Source: Thamnaconus septentrionalis
Lineage: Eukaryota > Chordata > Actinopteri > Tetraodontiformes > Monacanthidae
Direction: 5' to 3'
Assembly (NCBI GenBank): GCA_009823395.1
Contig: CM020502.1
Location: 14,199,001-14,263,000 of the forward strand
DNA length: 64,000 bases
This document shows positions 42,632 to 53,700 of the stretch, one piece after another. Position 1 is the first letter of the stretch; each line of letters opens with the position of its first letter. The notes below the pieces were generated by a model, which saw only the letters and a program-made list of their open reading frames with translations, was not told the origin of the DNA and did no database searches. A program made the position numbers and the translations under genes.

Positions 42632-45600
42632 TCACTTTAAGTAAGCTGCGTAGGTCTTCTTGACTTTAGCCACTTCGTTCTCGTCTGGCTCAATTGTGCC
42701 ATACCATTTATACCAAGTGTCACTTAAGGTTGAGGGCAGGGAAGGGGTCGACCCCACAGCATCATGGGAAGTGGAGTAATCCTCTGCTGAGAACTCCACA
42801 GGAGGAATGTGGGAGGGCAGTAAGCCTAGGAAGAGAAGGACGGGAGTTAACACTCAACTGGCTGCTCTTCAGGAGCCGTTGGACCGTTTTGTTGTTTCAC
42901 GTTCACTTCATTTAGAAAATGTGGACAGTCTGAAAGTAGATGAACTACTTTTAAGTGCTGACTTCAACCTCTATTTAGTTTGATGAGTATTTTAAGTTAA
43001 AAAAAAAAAACTTATATTATTAAAAAATAATGCTTCTACTCTGGGTGAAATTGATGGGAAATTTAGAGGGTTGGAGCGTCCCAAGGTTCACTGTGTTATT
43101 GGAGATATCAAGAAGAAACCGCGACCTCCAGTGGTCACATTAAGGATTGCAGCTCATCCTCCCTGCCTCCCTCTCCTGAGCTTGCCAGTGAACTACGGTG
43201 GCCTGCACACCCAAACCTGGATACCTCGTCCACCATGTTCTTCGTTGGTTTATTTGAAGACGTGAGCAGTAACCCTAATTATGACGCAGTCAGGTAGTTG
43301 GATTGTCCACACCAGGCTTCCTTAGAAATATGCTGGTGCAAGATGGCAGCTAACTGGGAGCACTGGGACCCTTATTGATCTATGGAGATTCTTACATATA
43401 CGTGAGAGAACCGTTCTATGGGGAGGTTACCTAAAATACTTTTGTTGAACTGCGATTCTACACTTTAATGTATTTATGGGTTGTATATTGAGCTTTTTTT
43501 TACCAATATAAAAATCATAGATCAAGCCAAAATATTACACACTGAGCCGTTCAGACGCTGCTCTCATCATTAAAGCGCTTTGAGACGCTTCTGGTTGTGA
43601 TTTAGTGCTGTGTAAATAAAAGTTGATTAGTTGATTGATTGATTGTGTTTGTTGTGAAGTGATTCAAAGGCAACCCAACAGAACCCTGAGAGTCGAGTAT
43701 CTTTAAATTACACTTCATATTTATGTTTAGCACTGGTGAGGAAAAATGCAGACAAGATTAAATCAAACTAATGGACATCAACAACATGTTTCAATTCAAC
43801 CTGGTGATTCATACCATGATTCCGTGCTGTGTCCACTGCCTCATTTAACTTCTTCTGCTGCTTCATGCAAACACCTGGTTCAAAAAAAAAAAAAGAATAC
43901 GAAAAAAATCACAACTCCAGACAGACAGTCAGTACTTGACCACCTCTTCATGCATCACAAGGCTTCTTACCAGTTCGAGTGGGATCAAACACCATCCCAG
44001 TCTGGGGGCTGATGAACTGCTGGAGCAACTTGACATTCTGAAGAGAGTCATCGATATTGTGAACAAGTTGTGTGTTTTCATGAAAGAAAGAAGAAGAGTC
44101 CTTGCTGTGTGTTCAACGTATTAAGAGAGAGAAAACTTTTACAATCATGTAGGATGAGTTTTTCTCTGGACTGAATCAACCACAACCCTGTTTTCTTTTT
44201 TCATCTACTTTGACAATGGTTTGGTTTTATAGTTTGTTGTTAAATTAATTATAAAAGTAATTATAAAAGTGAGAAAAGTGCAGCAGCTATTGCTGCTATT
44301 TAAAGTTCTTTAGTTAGTGAAAAACAAATGGAGACATGTTGCTAATAGATAATAAATCAACTAGAAGGCAATAACACAGTGGCTTCATGAACTGACCTGA
44401 TAGTGGACGATGATATTTGAGTCCCTGCAAACTGGACATGGGTTTCCACTGATCTTATCTCCTCTCTGAAGAAACACAGCAACTTTATTTAGCGCCGGAC
44501 GATGTGTGGAGCATTAACAAGAATTCTAGGACTGTTTTTCCATGAAAATTCCAAGTATAGTCAAAATGGCTGCAAAACTGTGAGAAGGAATTAAAGGAGT
44601 TTCTACATTGCGAAGGGGCCGTCGTCCACGACAGCCATGTCGAGATCTCCTAACTATGAGGCTCCCAGATCAGCTCAGCACTTCTGAGTTTAATGAAACA
44701 CTGTATTGTGATGGTGTGCGAACTGTTTGGTAATTCAAATCTCAGCAGGCATGTAGAACTGGTGCTCGCTGGCTATAAAAGCACTGGTGTTAGCTGGCTA
44801 CATGCATGAACTTTCTTTTATGTGTCGATTTGAATGTCCTGAAATATACAAATTACATGAACAATTTACCTCTTGCTAATTAAATGTCAGAGTGGATTCA
44901 TTGGAGGCAAAAGACCCACATTTCATTTAGGCTTAATTCAGAATTTCAACTTATTTTTTCACAAAAGTGCACAATTTCGAAAACACACAATCACATTATA
45001 ATTTTTGTTCTGTCATCATGACACTATAGTCAAACAATTACAATACGGTGGACTCTTACGATGCATGTCTTGCGTGTCTTCTGTGGGGGAATGCCTCCTT
45101 TATGGTTTCTCCTGTAGCCGTTCCACACAGGTTCCGTTCTGTACCTCTCAAAGTACTCTGTGGGAAAGTCAATGAAACATGAGATAGAAGGTGATGTTTT
45201 GCCTCATAAATGTCATTGTCATGCTACGCGGTTACCAGCTAGATACAATAGGGTTCAAATGGCTGTCCAAAGACACTCACTACTTTTACATGCACTTTAA
45301 ATAATCATAACTCTGATTATGCACCTGTCAGAATAAGGTCCATATTCATATTTAAATGGGGAGAACATAATGAGAGTATTGGTATCTCTGCTCTCCTCTG
45401 TAGTGGCCATTTGTCATCTTCATTGATCACAACATTAACGTAACTAAACAAACAAAAAACTATTTTTCAAAAATCAAATCAAACGGCCGCAAAGGCAAAG
45501 AGGAAATTAATGTACGCAGGAACCCGACAGAGTGAGTTGTCCAGGTAAAGAATTGGGTTTTGGTTCAATTTATTCCTCACGAACAAAACAATGAAAACAT

Positions 45601-46269
45601 GCGCGCAATTTTCCCAACTGACGTCTGTGAAAGCATAATTTTGTGTGCAAGTTAATGTACATACAAATGTTTACAACTACAAATATGTTCATTTTTGACA
45701 GTGATCTTACGCCATATAGACATACTTGGCTGCTTGTACCATACCTTCACTCTCCAGGTATTCAGAGGGTCTGTCCTGGTATTTGGAGAGAGAACTAACA
45801 GCATCTCCATCGTGGACTGACGTTACTTGACGACAAAAGTAGCTTGGTAGTACAACGTCATGGCGGATCCCAGTTGATTGAATAGCATGTGATTTCTGCA
45901 AACAAGACTAAAATCAAAACACAACATATGGTCACTATTAGACAGACAGACAGACAGACAATAACATAACATGCCTAAGTGTTCCAGACTATATACTCAA
46001 AACGCTTTTAAAACTGTTCACATTTATCTTCACTTTTGCAAATGCCAAAACGCATTTTCAGCAACCAGCCAGCTAAAACACGACGATTCAGGACTGGTTG
46101 GGTTGACGTCTCTTACCAGCTAACGTGCAAGTCAGGTTTTAACATGATAAGAGAAAAATGTGTTTGTCTAAACAAAGACATAAAGTACCAGATTTTGTCG
46201 GAATGGATGTAAAATCCTGTGTGACAGATGAGCTGCTGTCCTCACGTTCCCTAGAATGGAGGCAGCCAT
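42632..46269 (-). CDS. mrps18b: mitochondrial ribosomal protein S18B, 7 coding exons
   Basis: Small-subunit protein of the mitochondrial ribosome (bS18 family; S18B type). Exons in coding order: 46269-46246, 45895-45745, 45157-45060, 44465-44397, 44037-43971, 43874-43815, 42825-42632. They give 220 aa (human 258, with a longer C-terminus). The start MAASILGN matches human MAASVLN. Conserved blocks: [46 protein letters not shown] (paired cysteines), [45 protein letters not shown] and WYKWY. The leading segment (about 40 residues) should act as mitochondrial presequence (inference). Convergent with abcf1 and divergent from ppp1r10. The likely poly-A signal is the complement of TTTATT at 42567-42572. 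Confidence 0.95.
43040..43560 (+). mobile_element. TTAA-type MITE copy in the last mrps18b intron
   Basis: Shares 'cctcctgagcttgccagtgaactac', 'gattgtccacaccaggcttccttag' and 'aaatatgctggtgcaagatggcagctaactgggag' with the copies in abcf1. It ends with 'atattacacactgagccgtt', a mutated family terminus. No coding potential is seen. Confidence 0.6.
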
Positions 46270-46607
46270 TTCTCTGTTACGCTTTGACACTGAAACACAG
46301 TGAATGACGCTCGCCCATGGCCGGGGATTATTGTGAACTAACTACGGCAACTCCGCTAGGACATACAGCAACTCTGAGGTAGTGTGTTCGTGTACCATAA
46401 TCCCTGCGCGTTGGGACACACACCACCATCAGTGGGATCTTGCAATAAATTTCATGCAATCAATCTATATGGATGCATAATTAAATTATAATAACTTAGA
46501 AGAGTGCCGTGGCCTTAGATTCTTGTTTTTGTCATATTGTCAATTTGTGCAGGATGGTAGTTTGGTTGTGTCGACCAGGGAAGATATATTCTAAATTCTA
46601 ACATGAA

Positions 46608-46668
<61 letters not shown>

Positions 46669-47475
46669 GCATAAATATTGTAAAACAGCTTATTTTAAGG
46701 GGATTGTTAATTTTTTTTGTCCAGGATTAAAATCAGTCGTGCATATTAGAATTGATAGAGTTGATAATTATGGCATCCATTAACAGACAAAAATCTTCTC
46801 CTCTTACTATTGTGGAGAATAAAAATGTGTTTTGGTTCAAACATGTATGTCATTGTAAAGATTAGGCCAATAGGGCGAACATTTTGGCACCTACGCATTT
46901 ATTTCCAAAACCAAAATAATTTATACGTTGAACTCTGATTGTGATATAGGCGATTTCATCAATATATATAATATGAAATTCAACATTTTATTCCTCCGTT
47001 ATTGAAGAGGTAATTTAGAATACAGTAGTACAAAAACCAGTCACCAACTCATGGTGTTCTGCGGAGGACTAATATAATAATTGAGAAACTATAATGACGC
47101 AGTTGTCGAGTCAAAGACAAATATGGTATCTGCCCTTTGTGAAATATCTAGAACACCATTTTTTTTGGGGGGGGTAGCTATATCGTACATAAAATAATTA
47201 CATTCTGAGCAAATCTGATCAAATCATCGATTAGATCATTAAGAATAAGATTAAGATGAGATAAAACTACAGGTGAATAGTTCTGTTGGTGGTCTCCTGT
47301 GGGTCACAGTCGCAGGGCGACCGCCATTATGTCCTTGTTTGCGGAGGGAAGGTTAGAGAACCGCCATTTTGTTTCTTGGCCAATGGGTAAAAAAAGACCC
47401 TGTGACGTAAAAAACGTCACGCAGTATATAACGACGCTACCCTCGCCCCGACGCCATTCCTGGATTTGATCAGAG
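46270..47475. promoter_or_regulatory. divergent promoter region of mrps18b (-) and ppp1r10 (+)
   Basis: 1.2 kb between the mrps18b start and the probable non-coding first exon of ppp1r10, which ends with donor CAGAG|GTGAGT (exon end 47475). It contains a (GT)n run at 46611-46666. On the ppp1r10 side are two YY1-type sites (GACCGCCATTATG near 47320 and AACCGCCATTTTG near 47360). A spaced CRE palindrome GTGACGT-N5-ACGTCAC lies at 47402-47420, and TATATAA at 47425-47431. The order YY1, CRE, TATA, exon fits a ppp1r10 core promoter with start near 47450. The function is inferred from motifs. Confidence 0.55.
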
Positions 47476-48172
47476 GTGAGTATCGACAGACGACCTCAAT
47501 TTCCAATGTCGAAATTCCGAGCCGTTTGAAATGCCAAAAAATTGTGAGCGACGCTGCGGAAATAGCAACAAACTGGACGAAATGGACGAGTTGTGACATT
47601 GTGTTCATATTACTCACTCTACTTCTCCTGTGTGTTTTTACAGGTATGACGTTGCTTTACTGAAGACCCGAGCCATCGAGGACTTTGAACGCTACTCAAA
47701 TTCATATTTTTTTCTTCAAGTAATGGACATTTGATTACTACTTTTGGCTTCCATTTGTTCCCGACGGGCAGGCTAGCCTTTTAGCTTTCACAGCCCCACC
47801 CCTATTATGTCTTTCAGTTGATTTCAAATCATGAATCTTTATTAAATTCAGAAAATAAGTGCCACAAAATACTCATCGAAGGCACATTGTGGCGTACCTG
47901 CGAAGCTGGGGACTTATATAGGTGAAAGTAAGTTGTTTTAAGAGTTTGACTCGAGATGAAATGAGACAATAGGCTAGCTAGAGTTAGCTGGCTGGCTAGC
48001 AGGCAATTAGCTTCGCCGCCTTGCCAGACAGCCGTTTGCAGTGTAGAGAATTCTAGCATGAGCTCACACAGGGAAGTAGACGGACGCACAATGCTCCGTT
48101 TCTTCGTGTGTGAGACGGATGTGAGTAATCGTTTCAATAATAAAATAACGTAGTTATTTCTGTGATTTATAA

Positions 48173-48433
48173 GCAATCTATGCATAAAGATTGCCAACAC
48201 GATGGATAGTAGAAAAGCCGTTGAAGTCGGACTTTTGCCTGCCAGGTCAGTTTTGGGGCTACTCCACGGAAACGACCTCCAGACCGCAATCTATGTATAA
48301 AGATTGCGATAGAATGGGGATTTTGGATATTTTATGAAGCACTTGTACCGAGAGAAAGAGGAAAAAAATCACAAGAATAGCGCAGGGACTTCCCGAAGTG
48401 ATTCGCTCTCGGCAATCTGTGGATAAAGATTGC
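48173..48433 (+). repeat. three near-identical 22-nt stem-loops in the ppp1r10 5' intron
   Basis: Three copies of GCAATCT-N8-AGATTGC: 48173-48194 (loop ATGCATAA), 48286-48307 (loop ATGTATAA) and 48412-48433 (loop GTGGATAA). Both 7-bp arms are invariant while the loop varies at its first and fourth positions. The second copy has one more pair (C...G). The intervening sequences (113- and 126-nt spacing) show no obvious similarity, so this is not a simple tandem repeat. They lie 0.7-1.0 kb after the presumed ppp1r10 first exon, in sequence of balanced composition. The remaining DNA from 47476 to 50798 shows no coding exon I recognise. Confidence 0.85.
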
Positions 48434-50798
48434 AGGATGTTTAAAGCGAAGTGATATCGAAGCACAAAACCTTTGGGATTGTCATAAATGGATTCTTAAT
48501 GGTGCTTTTCTTGCTTTTATCCTCGGCTAGACGTCGTTCACCTCGGAGCTCCGCTTTTGGAGCGTATACATAACCCCAAAAATAATACCTTTACAAGTAA
48601 AGACTGATTGCACATCGACTTGTCCGCGTTGCATATGCACATTGTTTTCAACATCTTGCTGCACCCGTCTCTTCCGTGCTTCGACAGCCATTTTGTTTGC
48701 AAAGGGACGTCGTGTTTTCCATCATACGAGTCCAAGGAGGACTCGACGAAGCGTTACGCTTTCAAATCGCTTAACTCTTTTACTCTTTTTTTTGTTTTTG
48801 TTTTTTTGTTTTTGTTTTTTTTTATTATTTTAAACACCCTGGCCATCTCGGAATAGTTACGTCCTTAGCGAAGACAAATGAAATGTCAGTAGTCAGTACG
48901 TTTAGCAGTGTATAACAAACATTTTACGGAGTTCATTGAATTGTTATTCCTAATATGATTTCATTGTTACGTTTACAGGCAACGCCGCTGTTACACAACT
49001 CACAGGAGTGATAGTATTTTTCACCAAGTATACCATAACAACAGTAGCAGCTAAGACGTGAATTCTGTTTAAACTAGACATCGACACTTGTGTGATATGA
49101 ATCCTTTGTTAACTAACCAGTAGTGTTTTTGACTGAGATATAACATCTTAGTCCAACAGTAGCTCTGGTAAGATCTAGTGGATTTCTCACATTGTACGAA
49201 CCTCATGGTTTATTTTTTATTTTATTTTTTTTGATCGTTTTGTAGGTTGTTCCTTTAAATCCGTTTTAAAGAGGACTCCTCCAAAATTAACGTGTATCAA
49301 AGCTTATGTTAGTTTCCGAACTATTTGTAGGTTTATTTCTAGGTAAGAAAAACAATTTTATCCTGACGTAACTGTATTGAGGATTGAAGGTTATAATCAT
49401 CAATTGTTTTTATGTTTTAAGCAATGCTTAAGATGCATGTAAGGATTGAACATAGTGGAAGCAGTTGCAGCTGTGAAATTAAGCATGTCTATTTAAATAC
49501 CGATTTTAGTTATATGGTAGTCATTTAGAGACAAGTATTGATTAATCCAAATGATCTCTCCCATCATTTCTAGCATCAACCAACTTAATATTTTAAACAT
49601 TTGTATAGACTGAATGCTGAGAAATCAACAACTGTAATTTGAATGTTATTTGCAAACTTGGAGGAAAAAAAAACCTTTGTTTTTTTTAAGAAATATAATA
49701 GTTTGATATTGACACAATATTTCTTTTAAAGTTTTATATCACACTTCTTTTAGATTACTATTTTTTTAAGATCAAAGGCTGCTATCTTTTAATCAAGACA
49801 ACCAAGTTTTGCTAGAACAATGTCTTTGGTCATTTTAAGGGGCATAGTTAAACCCTGAATGTAGTTTGTCATTGCTTCCTTTTTATAGTTAATTCTTTTT
49901 GTAGTTGCAACCTGTGATGTAGTACAGTTTTGCTGTTTCCTATTTAATAGTCTCGTTAACATTTCTATGGACATTTATGTATAACTTGTCCCGACCCCAA
50001 ATATTAAGGATTTCATCTTAATATGAATATTTAATGAGCCAGGGTTTTTTTTTTCTCTGCAAATTTCTTCTCTTTGGATATGGAACCGTAGGTCAGGATT
50101 TTATTTTTTAAATCATCGGTTCTTTAAATAATGCAGAGATAATGAAACATTTCCTGATTATGAAGTTCTGTACTTTGTGATGCGGGGTAGTGTAGCACAG
50201 GCATGCATGATGGATGTTTTGGTATCTAAAGTTGTGACCAGCTATATTGCTGAAAGAATTGCTGTTCCAAAGTGCAGTATGAGGAACTTGTATTTGTGTG
50301 TGATTTAATCACTTGAATTTTTCACTCTTTTCGTTCAGACTGTTTCATCTTAAAGGGGCTGTGTGTTACAGCAGTCGTATCTTAATTACTTTTGTAGGGT
50401 GTCTTCTGGTTTGAAGGGGTTTCGCTTTGAGCTTTTGATTTTGACATTTTAAATCGGGTCTCGGCATTAAAGTTTTGTTTTTGTCGGCTGGGCTGAATTG
50501 TGGCATTAATTTGCACTGTAACATCCGTTGGTCAGCACGATGCAATGTTTTTGTGGGTACGTCTCTTCTCTGCATTTTTAATTTTTGGCATCAATTTGAC
50601 AAATTGATGTTAGAGGTAAATGCGCATTCTGGCATTCTGGATGGAATTCCTAATCATTGAGTTTGCCAACATGTTCAAATCCAAAAGAGCCACGTAAATA
50701 GTAGTAAAGTTCCTTAATAATAAGAGTTGTCATACAACTGTTAATTCAAGAGAAACTTGGAACATGCAGACTAAGTGTTCAATGTTTTTGTTTCAGGA

Positions 50799-53700
50799 AT
50801 GGCAGCTGGACAAGTAGACCCCAGAGAGATTTTAAAGGGGGTGGAAGCCCTGTTGGGAAAAGATGGAGAGCTGCGAAGCTTGGAGGGTGTCCCAAAGGTG
50901 TTTAGGTAATGGTATAAAAAAGAATCAATGGTTCATAGAATTTTTGAACGTCAATATGCTGCTTGCAGACTGACTAAATTCTTTTTTCTTTCATTTGCAA
51001 CGCAGCCTGATGAAGGCTTCTACCAAGATGGTCAGTAGGTGTATGTACCTAAACATCCTGCTGCATACAAAGTCTCATGATGTGCTGAACAGGTAAGGTT
51101 TACTATGAACATACATATATCCATTTTGCTTTTTTACTGACTTGCTTTCCTTGTCATTAAACAACGAAACATGAGTGGTCTGTGTTTTTGTCTTTATTGT
51201 AGAATTTACTGTAGAATTTGTTATTACTTAAATTCCATCTCCTTTCAGTTTGGGCACCTGAATGTGGAATTTTTGAGATTCCGACATGGAAATTGTGTAG
51301 AATACTCAACCGATCTTATGATAATAAGTAGTGAGGTCAATGAATGTCAGTCTGACAAAAATGTTTTTGATCTGCTGCTAAATTAAGACAAAACGATTGT
51401 TTACCTGAATGTCTTTTAGAGTACTTCAATGTAGAACATTTACTCTTTTCATTAACAGAAAATCTGTTTGTTTTTTTTTGTTTTTTTGTTTGTTTGTGTC
51501 TCTTTGTCCAGGTTTATCCGCGTCGGTGGCTACAGGCTGCTCAACTCCTGGCTGACTTACTCCAAAACCACCAACAACTCTCCTCTGCTCCAGCTCATCT
51601 TGCTCACACTACAGAAACTGCCCCTCAAAGTGGACCACCTCAAACAGGTCGGTTCAGCCAACCGCAGAAAACAATGCGTCACACATCAGAATTGATTTTC
51701 ACTCCTGCTCATATTTTTTCTATCCAACCAGAACAATACAGCAAAGTTGGTGAAGCAGCTGAGCAAGACTGCAGACACTGAAGGTCTGTTCAGTCATAGC
51801 GGTTCTGAACTATTTTGGCAAGACTTTTTCATCCAGCACATTTCTGAATTCAGTTTTGTCTTTCAATATTAGATCTGAGGAAGTTGGCGTCTGTGCTTGT
51901 CGACTGTTGGATGGCGACAATCCGCTCCCAGAGTGTCGCAGGCAGCGGCAACTCTCCTGCTGGTACTGCCACATTATACATGTGTTAATTCAATTTTTAT
52001 ATGTTTTTATATGTGTTCTTTCTCACTGGCTTACTGAAACATTGTTTTTGACTTTTTCAGATAAGAAAAAGAGGAAAGAGGACAGCAAGGTGCCAGTACG
52101 GAATGTGAAGGAACGGAGTGGAGAGGAAGAGAAGAAGAAGGAGAAACCAAAGGCTCACGCACCCAGCCACACAAAGTTTCGCTCCATCGGTAATGCTGCG
52201 CACACGGTGGCTTGGTTTTGTTCCATTTTTGAACGCCACATAATGCCTACTGCGTTTTGTCTAGGATTGGAAATGGACACTGTGAACCCAGTCCCTGTGA
52301 AGAAAACCCCCGCCGCCCCGCAGCTCGGTGATAAATACAACATCAGGCCGCCCGTTCTCAAGAGGCCAAGGTTTGTAGCCTGCTGTGTCAGAGAAGATGT
52401 CGGGTTTTATTTGAACAATGTAAAGCGCTTGACGCAATTGCATTCAGGGTGTGTCCTAATCCACTTTTGTTATTCTAACGGTGGGAAAGTGGTGGCTGGT
52501 GCTTGGGCTCAAAGGGCTTTGTCTTTAGTCTCCTCATTAATCACCGGTGTGGTTTCGGTGTAACATGCAATAATCCAATCACAGTGTCAGCTCCCAGTCC
52601 CTTTCAGAGGACTGCTATTGTGATGGCACATTGGCCAAGTAGCAGAAACTAACACCTCTCCTGACCAGTATCTGCTCAAAGGTTCCCAAGGTGTTTAGGT
52701 AATAGTATATTACCAAAAGATTGAGCCAATCTTTAAAGCTGCCTATACTGAAAGAATGTCGTCCCTGGCAGGCGAGATTTTATCAGACCCGACACATATT
52801 CAATTTGAGGAGTAGCAATTACTGCCATCCAACAGGAGATATAGAGTAGCCAAAGACTGAGGAACTCTTTTATACTTCAGCCTATTAAAATGCTAAATAA
52901 GTGTTAGTATAGGGACTTGGAGGCACCACAGCCGCTTTGATGTTTTGCTTTGTATAGCACATTACATGACTGATGGTATAGTTATGGTTTTGTTTGATAT
53001 GTTGTATTTGATGCAAAACAAATTTCAGGAGGAATTCTGACAATGAAAGTAATCAATCAATCAATCAATCAATCTTCAGAAGAAACAGATCTGCTTGTGT
53101 GCAAAGTGAAAGGACGTCCTGTCAGACCTGACGGGTCTCTTTAAACACCTTTGTGTATTGCTGGTCAAAAATTAGACACTTTGATTCCTCATTACTGCAA
53201 TCAGCTAATTCTGAATGAATATCAGAACCGGCTATGACGACATGTATAGTTTAAAAGAGTTGATGTACACAATAGTAATCTTTCACATTGCAATCCTTTT
53301 ATTTGTACCTTCAGCACAAAGCCAGTTTGGGGCTAATTGATGCAAGTGTGTAACGTGTTAGGTGATCACAATTAGTGTTTGCCTTAATAGTCAATGTTTA
53401 TTGTCATCCACCAGTTCTGGTCCCTTGGAGACTCCACATCTGGAGAAGAAGTACAAGCCTCTCAACACCCCATCCAACTCTGTCAAAGAAATCAAAGTCA
53501 AAATCATCCCTCCTCAACGTGAGTACTGCTTGCGGCTTGTCATCACTGTAGTGTAGCTGCTGCGACCTGACACCAGTCTGCTGTCTCCTTGCTGCAGCCA
53601 TGGAGTGCACAGGCTTCCTGGATGCTCTCAACTCTGCCCCAGTACCTGGCATCAAGATCAAGAAGAAGAAATCTGGTGCTGCTTCCGCTCCCAACGCCAA

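Noticed and set aside
48173..48433. CRISPR-like array from three regularly spaced palindromic repeats
   Set aside because: This is a vertebrate nuclear locus. There are only three units, the spacers are over 90 nt and unequal, and no cas genes are present. The repeats are reported as stem-loops instead.
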